Source: Sphingobacterium paludis
Lineage (GTDB): Bacteria > Bacteroidota > Bacteroidia > Sphingobacteriales > Sphingobacteriaceae
DNA length: 64,000 nucleotides
Reading direction: 5' to 3'
Assembly: GCF_004364125.1 (NCBI RefSeq)
Contig: NZ_SNZV01000006.1
Coordinates: forward strand, 310,001-374,000
Shown here: piece after piece, positions 26,555-33,814 of the stretch
How positions within the stretch are numbered: position 1 is the stretch's first letter
Layout: every line of letters starts with the position of its first letter
Notes under the pieces: generated by a model
Databases searched by the model: none
Seen by the model: the letters and a program-made list of their open reading frames with translations, nothing else
What the model was told of the DNA's origin: nothing
Position numbers and translations under genes: made by a program

Positions 26555-28829
26555 TCATCTCGTATTTGCAAACGCACTACTGCTCTTATTAGCGAGTTGT
26601 AATGCGACGAAGCATATAGCCGATGGGGAGCACCTTTTCGAAGAAGCTACTGTAAATATTCAAAATGACACGCTTGACAAGGACCGTAAAGAGCTATTTG
26701 AAAGTCGCTTACAAAGCTTTGTACGTCCAGAGCCCACATCAAAACTTAAAGTAGCTTTGTGGAATATGGGAGGTGGGCCCGACACCACTGTAGGATTTAT
26801 CAAACGATGGATTAAGCGCCAAGGGAAAGCGCCTGTATTGCTTCGTGAGGTTAATCAGGAATACAATGAAAACCTGCTGCGCAACCGACTGGAAAACTTC
26901 GGTTTTTTTCAGGCGCGAGTAACGTCTGACACGATTATCGATGGTAAAAAAGCGACGGTACAATTTGATGCATTCCCCGGACCCGGATATAAAATAAGGA
27001 ATGTAGAATATGATGTCGACTCTACGAAACAATGGGGTAGAGACATGGCAGAAGCCAAAAATGAATCGCTTTTGCGCCGAGGCAATAATTACAACCTCGA
27101 TGCCGTAATTAATGAAAGGGAGCGTATTGACGTCGTCATGAAAAATAAGGGCTACTATTATTTTAACGCGGACCACATGCTCTTGGACGTGGATAGTACG
27201 GTAGGTACCCATCAGGTAGATATGTACATGACGGTGAAGCCTGAAACCCCAGAACGAGCCAAACAGCCACAACGTATCGGAAAAATCGTTGTTTTCCCCG
27301 ATTACACGCAATCTGCCCGTGGCTACTCCCGCGAAATACCTGCGGGGACAGAAGCCTATCAGGGACAATACTATATTTATGATCCGAATAATAAGTTTCG
27401 GAACAAAGTGCTAGCGAACCATCTCTTTTTTCACAAGGGTGAAATGTACAATCGGGAAGATCACAATATGACCATCAATCACCTGGTTAATATGAATACA
27501 TTTCAATTTGTAAAAAACGACTTTGTAGATAGTCCGGATTCTGCGAATACCATGGATGTATACTATTACCTTACGCCAATGAAACCAAGGACTTTGCGTA
27601 CGGAATTGATTGCCAAAACGGCTACGGTATATGATGGTATCGAAGGTAACGTCAACTGGAGCCTTAAGAATGCCTTTAAAGGATTTGAAACGCTCACGCT
27701 AACCGCTTTTGCAGGATTTGAAACGCAATCTGGCGGCGGGGTCGCGCTAAACTCCAATTTTATACGCTACGGTGCGGAAGCTTCTATCAGCTGGCCGAGA
27801 CTACTTTCTCCTTATAAATGGGCTCCATCTCGTCGGTTTATTCCACGGACCTTTGCTAGCTTACGGTATGAGTTTCTGGATCGTCGGACGGCCTACACGT
27901 TGAACTCTATGACCTTTAATTTTGGCTACTCGTGGAAGGAGAATGAGCGTAAAGTGCACGATCTAACGGTGGCAGAAATTATTTATGCACAGCCAAGAAA
28001 TGTAACCGAAGCCTATCAAGAGCAAATTCGAAATTTTCCGACACTCGGCCACATTATTGAGCCGCAGTTCTCTTTCGGACCTAATTATGTGTATACCTTC
28101 CAAAACAATATGGAAGATCGTACGCACACCTATTTTGTCCGTAGTGCGCTGAATACCTCAGGTAATGTGTTGGGACTGATACAAGGAGCTGACGCTTCTT
28201 CTGACAATCCGGAATTTTTGTTTGGCACGCGATACGCTCAATTTGTTCGTGGTGAGGCAGACTTCCGCCATTACTGGAAACTTTCTCGTAATACGATGTT
28301 CGTCACGCGTGCGATGATTGGTGTTAGTCATTCTTATGGCAACTCCATTCAACTTCCATATTTAAAACAGTTCTTTTCTGGCGGACCAAATGGTATGCGC
28401 GCCTTCCGCGCTCGTTCTGTAGGGCCTGGCCTTACGAATGTCGCAGATCTAGGGATTGATGAGTTTTTCGCAGATCAAACGGGTGATTTTAAGTTAGAGT
28501 TGAACGCAGAGTATCGCGCACCTATATCAGGTATTTTTAAATGGGCTGCATTTGTGGACGCGGGTAACGTGTGGTTGCAACGCAAGGATGAAAACAGACC
28601 CGGCGCAGAAATAACTAGCCGTTTCTATGAGCAACTCGCCGTAGGCGGTGGTTTAGGCTTACGGGTTGACATTGATTTTTTAGTCATTCGTACCGATTTA
28701 GCTATACCATTCCGCGTACCGCATGTACGCACGAACAATGGATGGGTGTTTAACGCTATAGACTTCGGTGACCGCGAATGGAGAAGTCGAAACCTGGTTT
28801 TCAATTTAGCTATTGGTTATCCGTTCTAA
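26544..28829 (+). CDS. TamA/BamA-family outer-membrane barrel lipoprotein (TamL type)
   Basis: A 761-residue protein starting at the ATG at 26544, which gives a clean lipoprotein signal (MKSNHLVFANALLLLLASC, lipobox LASC). An in-frame ATG at 26520 would only add a charged extension. POTRA-like periplasmic repeats occupy about 25-330 (VNQEYNENLLRNRLENFGFF, FPGPGYKIRNVEYDVDS). A 16-strand type Omp85 barrel follows, with the late motifs FFSGGPNGMRAFRARSVGPG (the conserved L6 RGF-like region) and FNLAIGYPF at the C-terminus. In Bacteroidota a lipidated TamA-like partner of TamB occurs in place of classical TamA. Coupling with tamB (11-base overlap) supports that role. A strong terminator follows. 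Confidence 0.9.
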   Translation: MKSNHLVFANALLLLLASCNATKHIADGEHLFEEATVNIQNDTLDKDRKELFESRLQSFVRPEPTSKLKVALWNMGGGPDTTVGFIKRWIKRQGKAPVLLREVNQEYNENLLRNRLENFGFFQARVTSDTIIDGKKATVQFDAFPGPGYKIRNVEYDVDSTKQWGRDMAEAKNESLLRRGNNYNLDAVINERERIDVVMKNKGYYYFNADHMLLDVDSTVGTHQVDMYMTVKPETPERAKQPQRIGKIVVFPDYTQSARGYSREIPAGTEAYQGQYYIYDPNNKFRNKVLANHLFFHKGEMYNREDHNMTINHLVNMNTFQFVKNDFVDSPDSANTMDVYYYLTPMKPRTLRTELIAKTATVYDGIEGNVNWSLKNAFKGFETLTLTAFAGFETQSGGGVALNSNFIRYGAEASISWPRLLSPYKWAPSRRFIPRTFASLRYEFLDRRTAYTLNSMTFNFGYSWKENERKVHDLTVAEIIYAQPRNVTEAYQEQIRNFPTLGHIIEPQFSFGPNYVYTFQNNMEDRTHTYFVRSALNTSGNVLGLIQGADASSDNPEFLFGTRYAQFVRGEADFRHYWKLSRNTMFVTRAMIGVSHSYGNSIQLPYLKQFFSGGPNGMRAFRARSVGPGLTNVADLGIDEFFADQTGDFKLELNAEYRAPISGIFKWAAFVDAGNVWLQRKDENRPGAEITSRFYEQLAVGGGLGLRVDIDFLVIRTDLAIPFRVPHVRTNNGWVFNAIDFGDREWRSRNLVFNLAIGYPF

Positions 28830-28851
28830 GGAGCCGAGCGATACCAGATCT

Positions 28852-28892
28852 AAAAACACCTTCCTTGCTACCTTGCAGGAAGGTGTTTTTTT
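28852..28892 (+). terminator. Rho-independent terminator of tamB-tamL
   Basis: A 14-bp stem (AAAAACACCTTCCT / AGGAAGGTGTTTTT) with an 11-base loop, ending in a T run. Confidence 0.85.
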
Positions 28893-29034
28893 ATGCATCA
28901 GGTTGCTGGCGACAGCTCCTACCCTTGCGAAGCCCATCGTAAATATGTGAAACATCTTCCAGCAGTCCTTAATTTTATACCAAATTTTAGTATATTTAAC
29001 TACATATCAGTTCTTACCACAAAATCCAGAAAAC

Positions 29035-29973
29035 ATGAAAATTACAGTCATAGGAGCGGGTGCTGTTGGCGCAACCACGGCAGACAATTTAGTAAGGAGA
29101 AACATTGCCGAAGAGATTATTCTTTTGGATATCAAAGAGGGCGTTGCCGAAGGAAAAGCGCAGGATATGATGCAGACATCGGCCCTCTTGGGATTCGATA
29201 GCCAGATAAAAGGCGTTACCAATGACTACCTTCAAACGGCGGGATCTAGCGTGGCCGTAATAACCTCTGGCATTCCGCGCAAACCCGGAATGACACGCGA
29301 GGAGCTTATCGGCACCAATGCCGGCATTGTAAAGACTGTCGTCGAGAATTTATTGAAATATTCACCCGATATTATCATATTGGTGGTCTCTAACCCGATG
29401 GATACCATGACCTATCTCGCGCTGAAGTCGAGTGGTTTACCGAAGAATAGAATTATAGGTATGGGCGGAGCGCTGGATTCAGCTCGCTTCAAGTATCAGC
29501 TTTCCGAAAAGCTGAATGCCTCCGCGAATGATCTGAACGCTATTGTTATCGGCGGCCATGGCGATACCACCATGATTCCACTCATCAAGCACGCCACGTG
29601 GAACAGCATTCCGGTAAGCAGTTTTCTAACGGAAGAGGAACAGGATGACATCGTCAAAAAAACAATGATAGGGGGTGCAACCCTGACCTCATTGATCGGG
29701 ACCTCTGCTTGGTATGCACCAGGCGCAGCCGCGGCAGCCATGGTCGAAAGTATTGTACGCGATCAAAATCGCCTGTTTACCGCCTCTGTCTATCTGGAAG
29801 GCGAACTGGGTGAGGAAGACATCACTATCGGAGTGCCCGTCATTATCAATAAAAACGGTTGGGATCGGATTATCCCGATTGCATTGTCCAGCGAAGAGCA
29901 GCAGGCTTTTAAAAAGAGTGCCGAAGCTGTGCGAACGATGAATCAGGTATTAAAGGATAATCAAATCATATAA
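29035..29973 (+). CDS. mdh: Malate dehydrogenase
   Basis: NAD-dependent oxidation of malate to oxaloacetate in the TCA cycle. The 312-residue protein is of the LDH-like MDH type found in Bacteroidota. The Rossmann motif is GAGAVGA (7-13), with Asp32 as the acidic residue that favours NAD over NADP. Substrate-binding arginines are Arg82 and Arg88 in IPRKPGMTREEL, which marks malate rather than lactate dehydrogenase, and Arg151 in DSARF. The catalytic pair is His175 in GGHGDTTM with Asp148. The start at 29035 gives the MKITVIGAG beginning usual for the family. It is monocistronic, or followed 106 bases later by the retropepsin-like gene. Confidence 0.97.
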   Translation: MKITVIGAGAVGATTADNLVRRNIAEEIILLDIKEGVAEGKAQDMMQTSALLGFDSQIKGVTNDYLQTAGSSVAVITSGIPRKPGMTREELIGTNAGIVKTVVENLLKYSPDIIILVVSNPMDTMTYLALKSSGLPKNRIIGMGGALDSARFKYQLSEKLNASANDLNAIVIGGHGDTTMIPLIKHATWNSIPVSSFLTEEEQDDIVKKTMIGGATLTSLIGTSAWYAPGAAAAAMVESIVRDQNRLFTASVYLEGELGEEDITIGVPVIINKNGWDRIIPIALSSEEQQAFKKSAEAVRTMNQVLKDNQII

Positions 29974-30079
29974 GTTCTACGAAGCAAGTGCTTCTTATGG
30001 GGTGTGCTGGATACGCTATCAAATAAGCTTTTTTAAGGCAAAGGCGGGGATACAACTGAAATTTTGAGTAGTTTAGGGC

Positions 30080-30523
30080 ATGCAAAAAATTCCTTTGGAA
30101 ATCCTCGAACTTCAGGGTGATGGATATCATCTGCTCGTGCATGTAGAACTATTTGATCAACCATTTAAAATGGTGCTGGATACCGGCGCCTCCAAAACCG
30201 TATTGGACAAAAACACCCTGCTCCACTCGGGCATTTCGGAAGACAAATTTCACAACACAGACATCCTATCCACAGGCTTGGGGACGAATTCCATGCAAAG
30301 CTTTATGCTGGAAATTCCGCTATTCAAAATCAACAATTGGCAACACAAAAATTTTACCACTGCCGTTCTTGACCTCAGTTCGATCAACTTCGCTTATGAA
30401 CAAATGAATTTTGAACCTGTAATTGGTGTACTAGGTGGCGATATTTTGCGGCCCTTTGGCGCTAAAATTGATTACGCATCAAACATCCTTACCTTGCGGT
30501 CCAGGAAGCTGAAATTTAAATAA
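30080..30523 (+). CDS. Cytoplasmic retropepsin-like aspartic protease domain protein
   Basis: A 147-residue protein without signal peptide or membrane segment. It has the retroviral-type aspartic protease signature MVLDTGASKTVLD (catalytic Asp34, DTGAS at 34-38) and the second conserved stretch VIGVLGGDILRPFGAKIDY near the C-terminus. It is the size of a single retropepsin monomer, so activity would need a dimer. Small single-domain proteins of this kind are found in many bacteria and are mostly uncharacterised. The last 45 bases overlap, tail to tail, the 3' end of the MFS gene on the other strand. Confidence 0.8.
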   Translation: MQKIPLEILELQGDGYHLLVHVELFDQPFKMVLDTGASKTVLDKNTLLHSGISEDKFHNTDILSTGLGTNSMQSFMLEIPLFKINNWQHKNFTTAVLDLSSINFAYEQMNFEPVIGVLGGDILRPFGAKIDYASNILTLRSRKLKFK

Positions 30524-31738
30524 CCGTCGGTGAATGTGCAGACGGATGTATGTATAGTACGCCAAGGAAAGCACGATCCCCGCACCCCCCATAATATATA
30601 GGGTGTTTTTTATACCAAAGTATTCTGCGGTAGCGCCAACAAAAAGGGCGCCGATAGGCGCTACACCTTGGAAGGCCATCACATAGTAGCTTATTGCCCG
30701 CGCGCGATAGCTGGGTACGGCATGCGTTTGGATATAGGTATTGATGGATGAATTTTGCATCATCATAGCCATGGAAACCATCATGGTAAAGATCAGTGCA
30801 GTCGGCAAGAAATGCGCGAAGGCAAGCAAGCACAAAGAGATACCCATTAAAAATGCTGAAAAGAGTACGCGGTACCGAAGGTTCTCCCCAGTTTTTAATC
30901 GCGCCATACTGATTGCACCTATCATGGCTCCGAATCCAGCCGCACTTTCAAACCACGAAAAAGTAGATTCATCGCCGCTGAACAAATCTTTTGCAACCGC
31001 AGGCAAAAGCGAAGTGTAGGGAATAACCAGCAAGCTGGAAAAAGTAAGTACCACGATAAGGGAAGAAATATGCGGTGAGCGTCTCAGATAACTGAAACCT
31101 TCGGTTAGCCCACGCCAATTACTTTCCTTCGTTAACTTGGAAGGATCTTCCTGTACACGCATCAGCATAAGACAAATAATAACGGGCACAAAGCTCACGA
31201 AATTCACCCCGAAACAAACAAACTCCCCGTACTTCGTTAGCAATATACCCCCGATAGCGGGGCCTACCATACGCGCAGCGTTAAAGATAGATGAATTCAG
31301 CGCTATCGCATTTGGCAAATCGCGGCGGTTTTCGACGAGAGAAACAATTAACGACTGCCGCCCCATCACATCAAATGCATTGATAATACCCTGGATAAAC
31401 CCGAGTAAAGAAAGCAAAAAAACCGTCTCCCAACGCATACCTACTACCAGCGTGAGCACAGCAGCTTGAATCATCAAGCCAACTTGCGTAATAAATACCA
31501 GTTTATATTTCTTATGTCGATCGACAAATGAACCGATAAAAGGAGATAAAATAAGTGATGGCAGAAGGGAGACAAATTGCACAAAACCTAGCCAAAAAAC
31601 AGAGTTTGTCATCTCGTATACCAACCAGCTGATGGCTACGCGTTGCATCCAAGTACCTAACAAAGAAATAGCCTGACCCAGCACATGCAATCGGAAATTG
31701 GGGTAGGAAAGGGATCGAAAAATATCCATCAAGGGCAA
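30479..31738 (-). CDS. MFS transporter (MFS_3/EntS-like exporter)
   Basis: A 419-residue polytopic membrane protein, about 12 segments. The start MPLMDIFRSLSYPNFRLHVL is typical of the EntS-like MFS branch (PF05977), which includes siderophore and drug exporters. Other conserved stretches are ISWLVYEMTNSVFWLGFVQF, the loop-2/3 signature SFVDRHKKYKLV and MGRQSLIVSLVENRRDLPNA. The substrate cannot be read from the sequence; no siderophore or drug-resistance gene is adjacent. An alternative start three codons downstream (31729) is equally possible. It shares its 3' end with the retropepsin-like gene. Confidence 0.88.
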   Translation of the reverse strand: MPLMDIFRSLSYPNFRLHVLGQAISLLGTWMQRVAISWLVYEMTNSVFWLGFVQFVSLLPSLILSPFIGSFVDRHKKYKLVFITQVGLMIQAAVLTLVVGMRWETVFLLSLLGFIQGIINAFDVMGRQSLIVSLVENRRDLPNAIALNSSIFNAARMVGPAIGGILLTKYGEFVCFGVNFVSFVPVIICLMLMRVQEDPSKLTKESNWRGLTEGFSYLRRSPHISSLIVVLTFSSLLVIPYTSLLPAVAKDLFSGDESTFSWFESAAGFGAMIGAISMARLKTGENLRYRVLFSAFLMGISLCLLAFAHFLPTALIFTMMVSMAMMMQNSSINTYIQTHAVPSYRARAISYYVMAFQGVAPIGALFVGATAEYFGIKNTLYIMGGAGIVLSLAYYTYIRLHIHRRLFKFQLPGPQGKDV

Positions 31739-31783
31739 AAAAATGTTTTGATCAAACCTGTCGAGATTGAAAAATAATATAGC

Positions 31784-31791
31784 TATTTTTG
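31784..31791 (+). promoter_or_regulatory. -7 promoter element for the transaldolase-family gene
   Basis: TATTTTTG, an exact TAnnTTTG match, 60 bases upstream of the ATG at 31852. Confidence 0.45.
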
Positions 31792-31851
31792 TAACGCGTA
31801 GGAATACGTTATGTTTTAAATCTTTTTATTTTAGTATAAATCCCCCATTAC

Positions 31852-32511
31852 ATGAAATTTTTTATTGATACCGCGAACTTAGCGCAAATCAAGGAAGCTC
31901 AAGACCTTGGTGTTTTGGACGGCGTAACCACCAACCCTAGCCTAATGGCAAAAGAGGGAATCAGTGGTGAAGAAAATGTTATCAATCATTACAAAGCCAT
32001 TTGCGATATCGTTGAAGGAGATGTCAGTGCGGAAGTCATATCGACAGACTATGAAAACATGGTCAAGGAAGGTGAAATTCTTGCCGCGCTTAACCCCAAG
32101 ATTGTCGTTAAGGTTCCGATGATCAAAGATGGCGTAAAGGCGATCAAATATTTTAGCCAAAAAGGAATCAAGACAAACTGTACGTTGGTTTTTTCGGCTG
32201 GCCAGGCACTCTTGGCTGCAAAAGCTGGAGCAACTTATGTATCTCCCTTTATTGGCCGCTTAGACGATATCTCGGTAGACGGTCTAGCTCTTATTGAAGA
32301 GATCCGTTTGATATATGATAACTACGGTTTCACCACACAAATTTTGGCTGCATCAGTACGCCACAGCGCGCATATTCTAGGATGTGCAAAGATCGGAGCT
32401 GACGTTATGACAGGACCTTTATCAGCGATTGTATCCTTGCTAAAACATCCATTAACCGATAGCGGACTAGCACAATTCTTAGCCGATCACGCGAAAGCTG
32501 CCGGACAATAA
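31852..32511 (+). CDS. tal: Small transaldolase (TalC/FSA family)
   Basis: A 219-residue single-domain TIM-barrel aldolase of the TalC/fructose-6-phosphate aldolase subfamily (pentose phosphate pathway, cytoplasm). The signature is MKFFIDTANL with Asp6 and GVTTNPSLMAKEG. The Schiff-base lysine is Lys87 in IVVKVPM. At the position where E. coli FSA carries Gln59 this protein has Glu61 (SAEVIST). Glu here is the transaldolase-type residue in this superfamily, so I predict transaldolase rather than true FSA activity. It is monocistronic with its own -7 element and a strong terminator. Confidence 0.93.
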   Translation: MKFFIDTANLAQIKEAQDLGVLDGVTTNPSLMAKEGISGEENVINHYKAICDIVEGDVSAEVISTDYENMVKEGEILAALNPKIVVKVPMIKDGVKAIKYFSQKGIKTNCTLVFSAGQALLAAKAGATYVSPFIGRLDDISVDGLALIEEIRLIYDNYGFTTQILAASVRHSAHILGCAKIGADVMTGPLSAIVSLLKHPLTDSGLAQFLADHAKAAGQ

Positions 32512-32541
32512 GCGACGACTCCTATCGTATTTGTATAGACT

Positions 32542-32583
32542 AAAGCAGGCCCTTTCTTGACAAAGAAGGGGCCTGCTTTTTGC
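32542..32583 (+). terminator. Rho-independent terminator of the transaldolase gene
   Basis: A long stem (AAAGCAGGCCCTTTCTT / AAGAAGGGGCCTGCTTT, one G-U pair) followed by a T run. Confidence 0.85.
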
Positions 32584-32865
32584 TTTCCACTGCTGAAACT
32601 TGCCCTCCCCATCTCCCTTAAACATGAAAAATTCCCGCGTCTATGTAGGACGTTAACCCACAGAAATTCGGAAAAAGCATATGCGATGAGAGAATCCATA
32701 CGCCTGCCGCCTCCCTCTTCAAGTCAATATCATCCTGTACTTTTTACCCCCTATGATCACGGAAAATCGCCTTCCAAAAAATCCATATGTCGGGAACACT
32801 CCATGCATGTGCCTCCAAAAAGATAATTCCGTTTTCGTGTAAAAATGTGTAAATTTACAGGTATC
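32584..32865. other. Intergenic region between transaldolase and fur-type genes
   Basis: About 280 bases after the terminator. I see no gene, no clear TAnnTTTG element and no obvious Fur-box palindrome. The in-frame ATG at 32845 of the regulator gene lies at its end. Confidence 0.4.
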
Positions 32866-33312
32866 ATGACAAGTGTAAGAACCGAGAAAGAGCAGCATTT
32901 TATCAAGCTGCTGAAACATAATGCGCTTAAAGTTACACCGCATAGATTGCGTGTTTTGGAAGAAATAACGCAAAAAGACGCAGCTATATCGCAGCCCGAT
33001 TTGGAAAAAATCGTAGGCAAGGAGATTGACCGTGTGACCTTGTATCGTATACTTTCAAGCTTTGAAGAAAAGGGCATCGTACATAAAATATTTGATCTGA
33101 ACGGAACGGCCACCTATGCGATTTGCAGTGCAGATTGCAGCGCTGATCATCACCACGACCAGCACATACATTTCATCTGCTCGGTATGTAACAGTGTGTT
33201 TTGTTTAGAGGAAATTTCCCTTCCCAAAATTCCTATTCCACCAAATTTCACCCTACATGGGCTTGCACTGAACGCCGTGGGCCTCTGCGATAATTGTCAA
33301 AAAGAGGTGTAA
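32866..33312 (+). CDS. Fur-family metal-responsive transcriptional regulator
   Basis: A 148-residue regulator starting at the ATG at 32866; an ATG seven codons upstream (32845) is possible but adds nothing family-like. The N-terminal winged helix covers about 1-85 (KVTPHRLRVLEEI and DRVTLYRILSSFEEKGIVHK, the recognition helix). The C-terminal metal-binding/dimerisation domain has a His-rich stretch (DHHHDQHIHF) and two Cys pairs, ICSVC and LCDNC, which usually hold structural zinc. A further SADCSAD segment may bind metal. The iron, zinc or peroxide specificity is not decided by sequence; Cys and His richness makes zinc uptake control (Zur-like) a fair guess. Confidence 0.88.
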   Translation: MTSVRTEKEQHFIKLLKHNALKVTPHRLRVLEEITQKDAAISQPDLEKIVGKEIDRVTLYRILSSFEEKGIVHKIFDLNGTATYAICSADCSADHHHDQHIHFICSVCNSVFCLEEISLPKIPIPPNFTLHGLALNAVGLCDNCQKEV

Positions 33313-33339
33313 AAGCCCCACACAGCACCCTATAATATC

Positions 33340-33374
33340 AAGCGTGATTTCGAAAGAAGTCACGCTTTTTTCTT
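33340..33374 (+). terminator. Rho-independent terminator of the fur-family gene
   Basis: The stem AGCGTGATTT / AAGTCACGCT (10 bp, one G-U pair) is followed by TTTTTT. Confidence 0.8.
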
Positions 33375-33814
33375 GATAAAACCACACAAAATAATCGCGA
33401 AATTATTTTATCAGATTTTACATAAAACACTGATAATTAAACTATTAAAGATGATAAAATATAACACAACTATAAGTATGTACATTTTAGCAAACTCATA
33501 AAATGCAGCAATTTTTACGCAGTATGCCGTAAAAACGCGCCAGACAAACCTCCCCATAATGACGATTTAGCATTTTAAATATTAACAATTTAATAATCAG
33601 CAGATTATATCAGCTAAAATAAACCTATTATAAACAAATGATTAATACACGCGTTGGAGGGGGATTTTAAAGCCAGAGATAGAACATTTTTTACGTATCT
33701 TAGTTTATAGATTAATGCCACGATTGCAACGCTGTGCATCAATCTATCCACCCCTCCCCTACGCTCGAAAAAAAATAGATACGAACGTGCGAAGTGGGAT
33801 AAATTTTAAAACGC
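33375..33814. other. AT-rich intergenic region upstream of rnr
   Basis: About 440 bases without a supported ORF; the longest reading frames are under 20 codons. It is strongly AT-rich up to about 33640. A near -7 element (TATCTTAG, about 33697-33704) could start rnr transcription. I see no tRNA, riboswitch or strong hairpin. Confidence 0.45.

Noticed and set aside
26739..27368. Minus-strand ORF of 209 codons within the TamL-type gene
   Set aside because: Shadow of a clear Omp85-family gene; no promoter element or domain.
33375..33814. Riboswitch upstream of rnr
   Set aside because: No conserved riboswitch core or strong stem could be recognised by eye.
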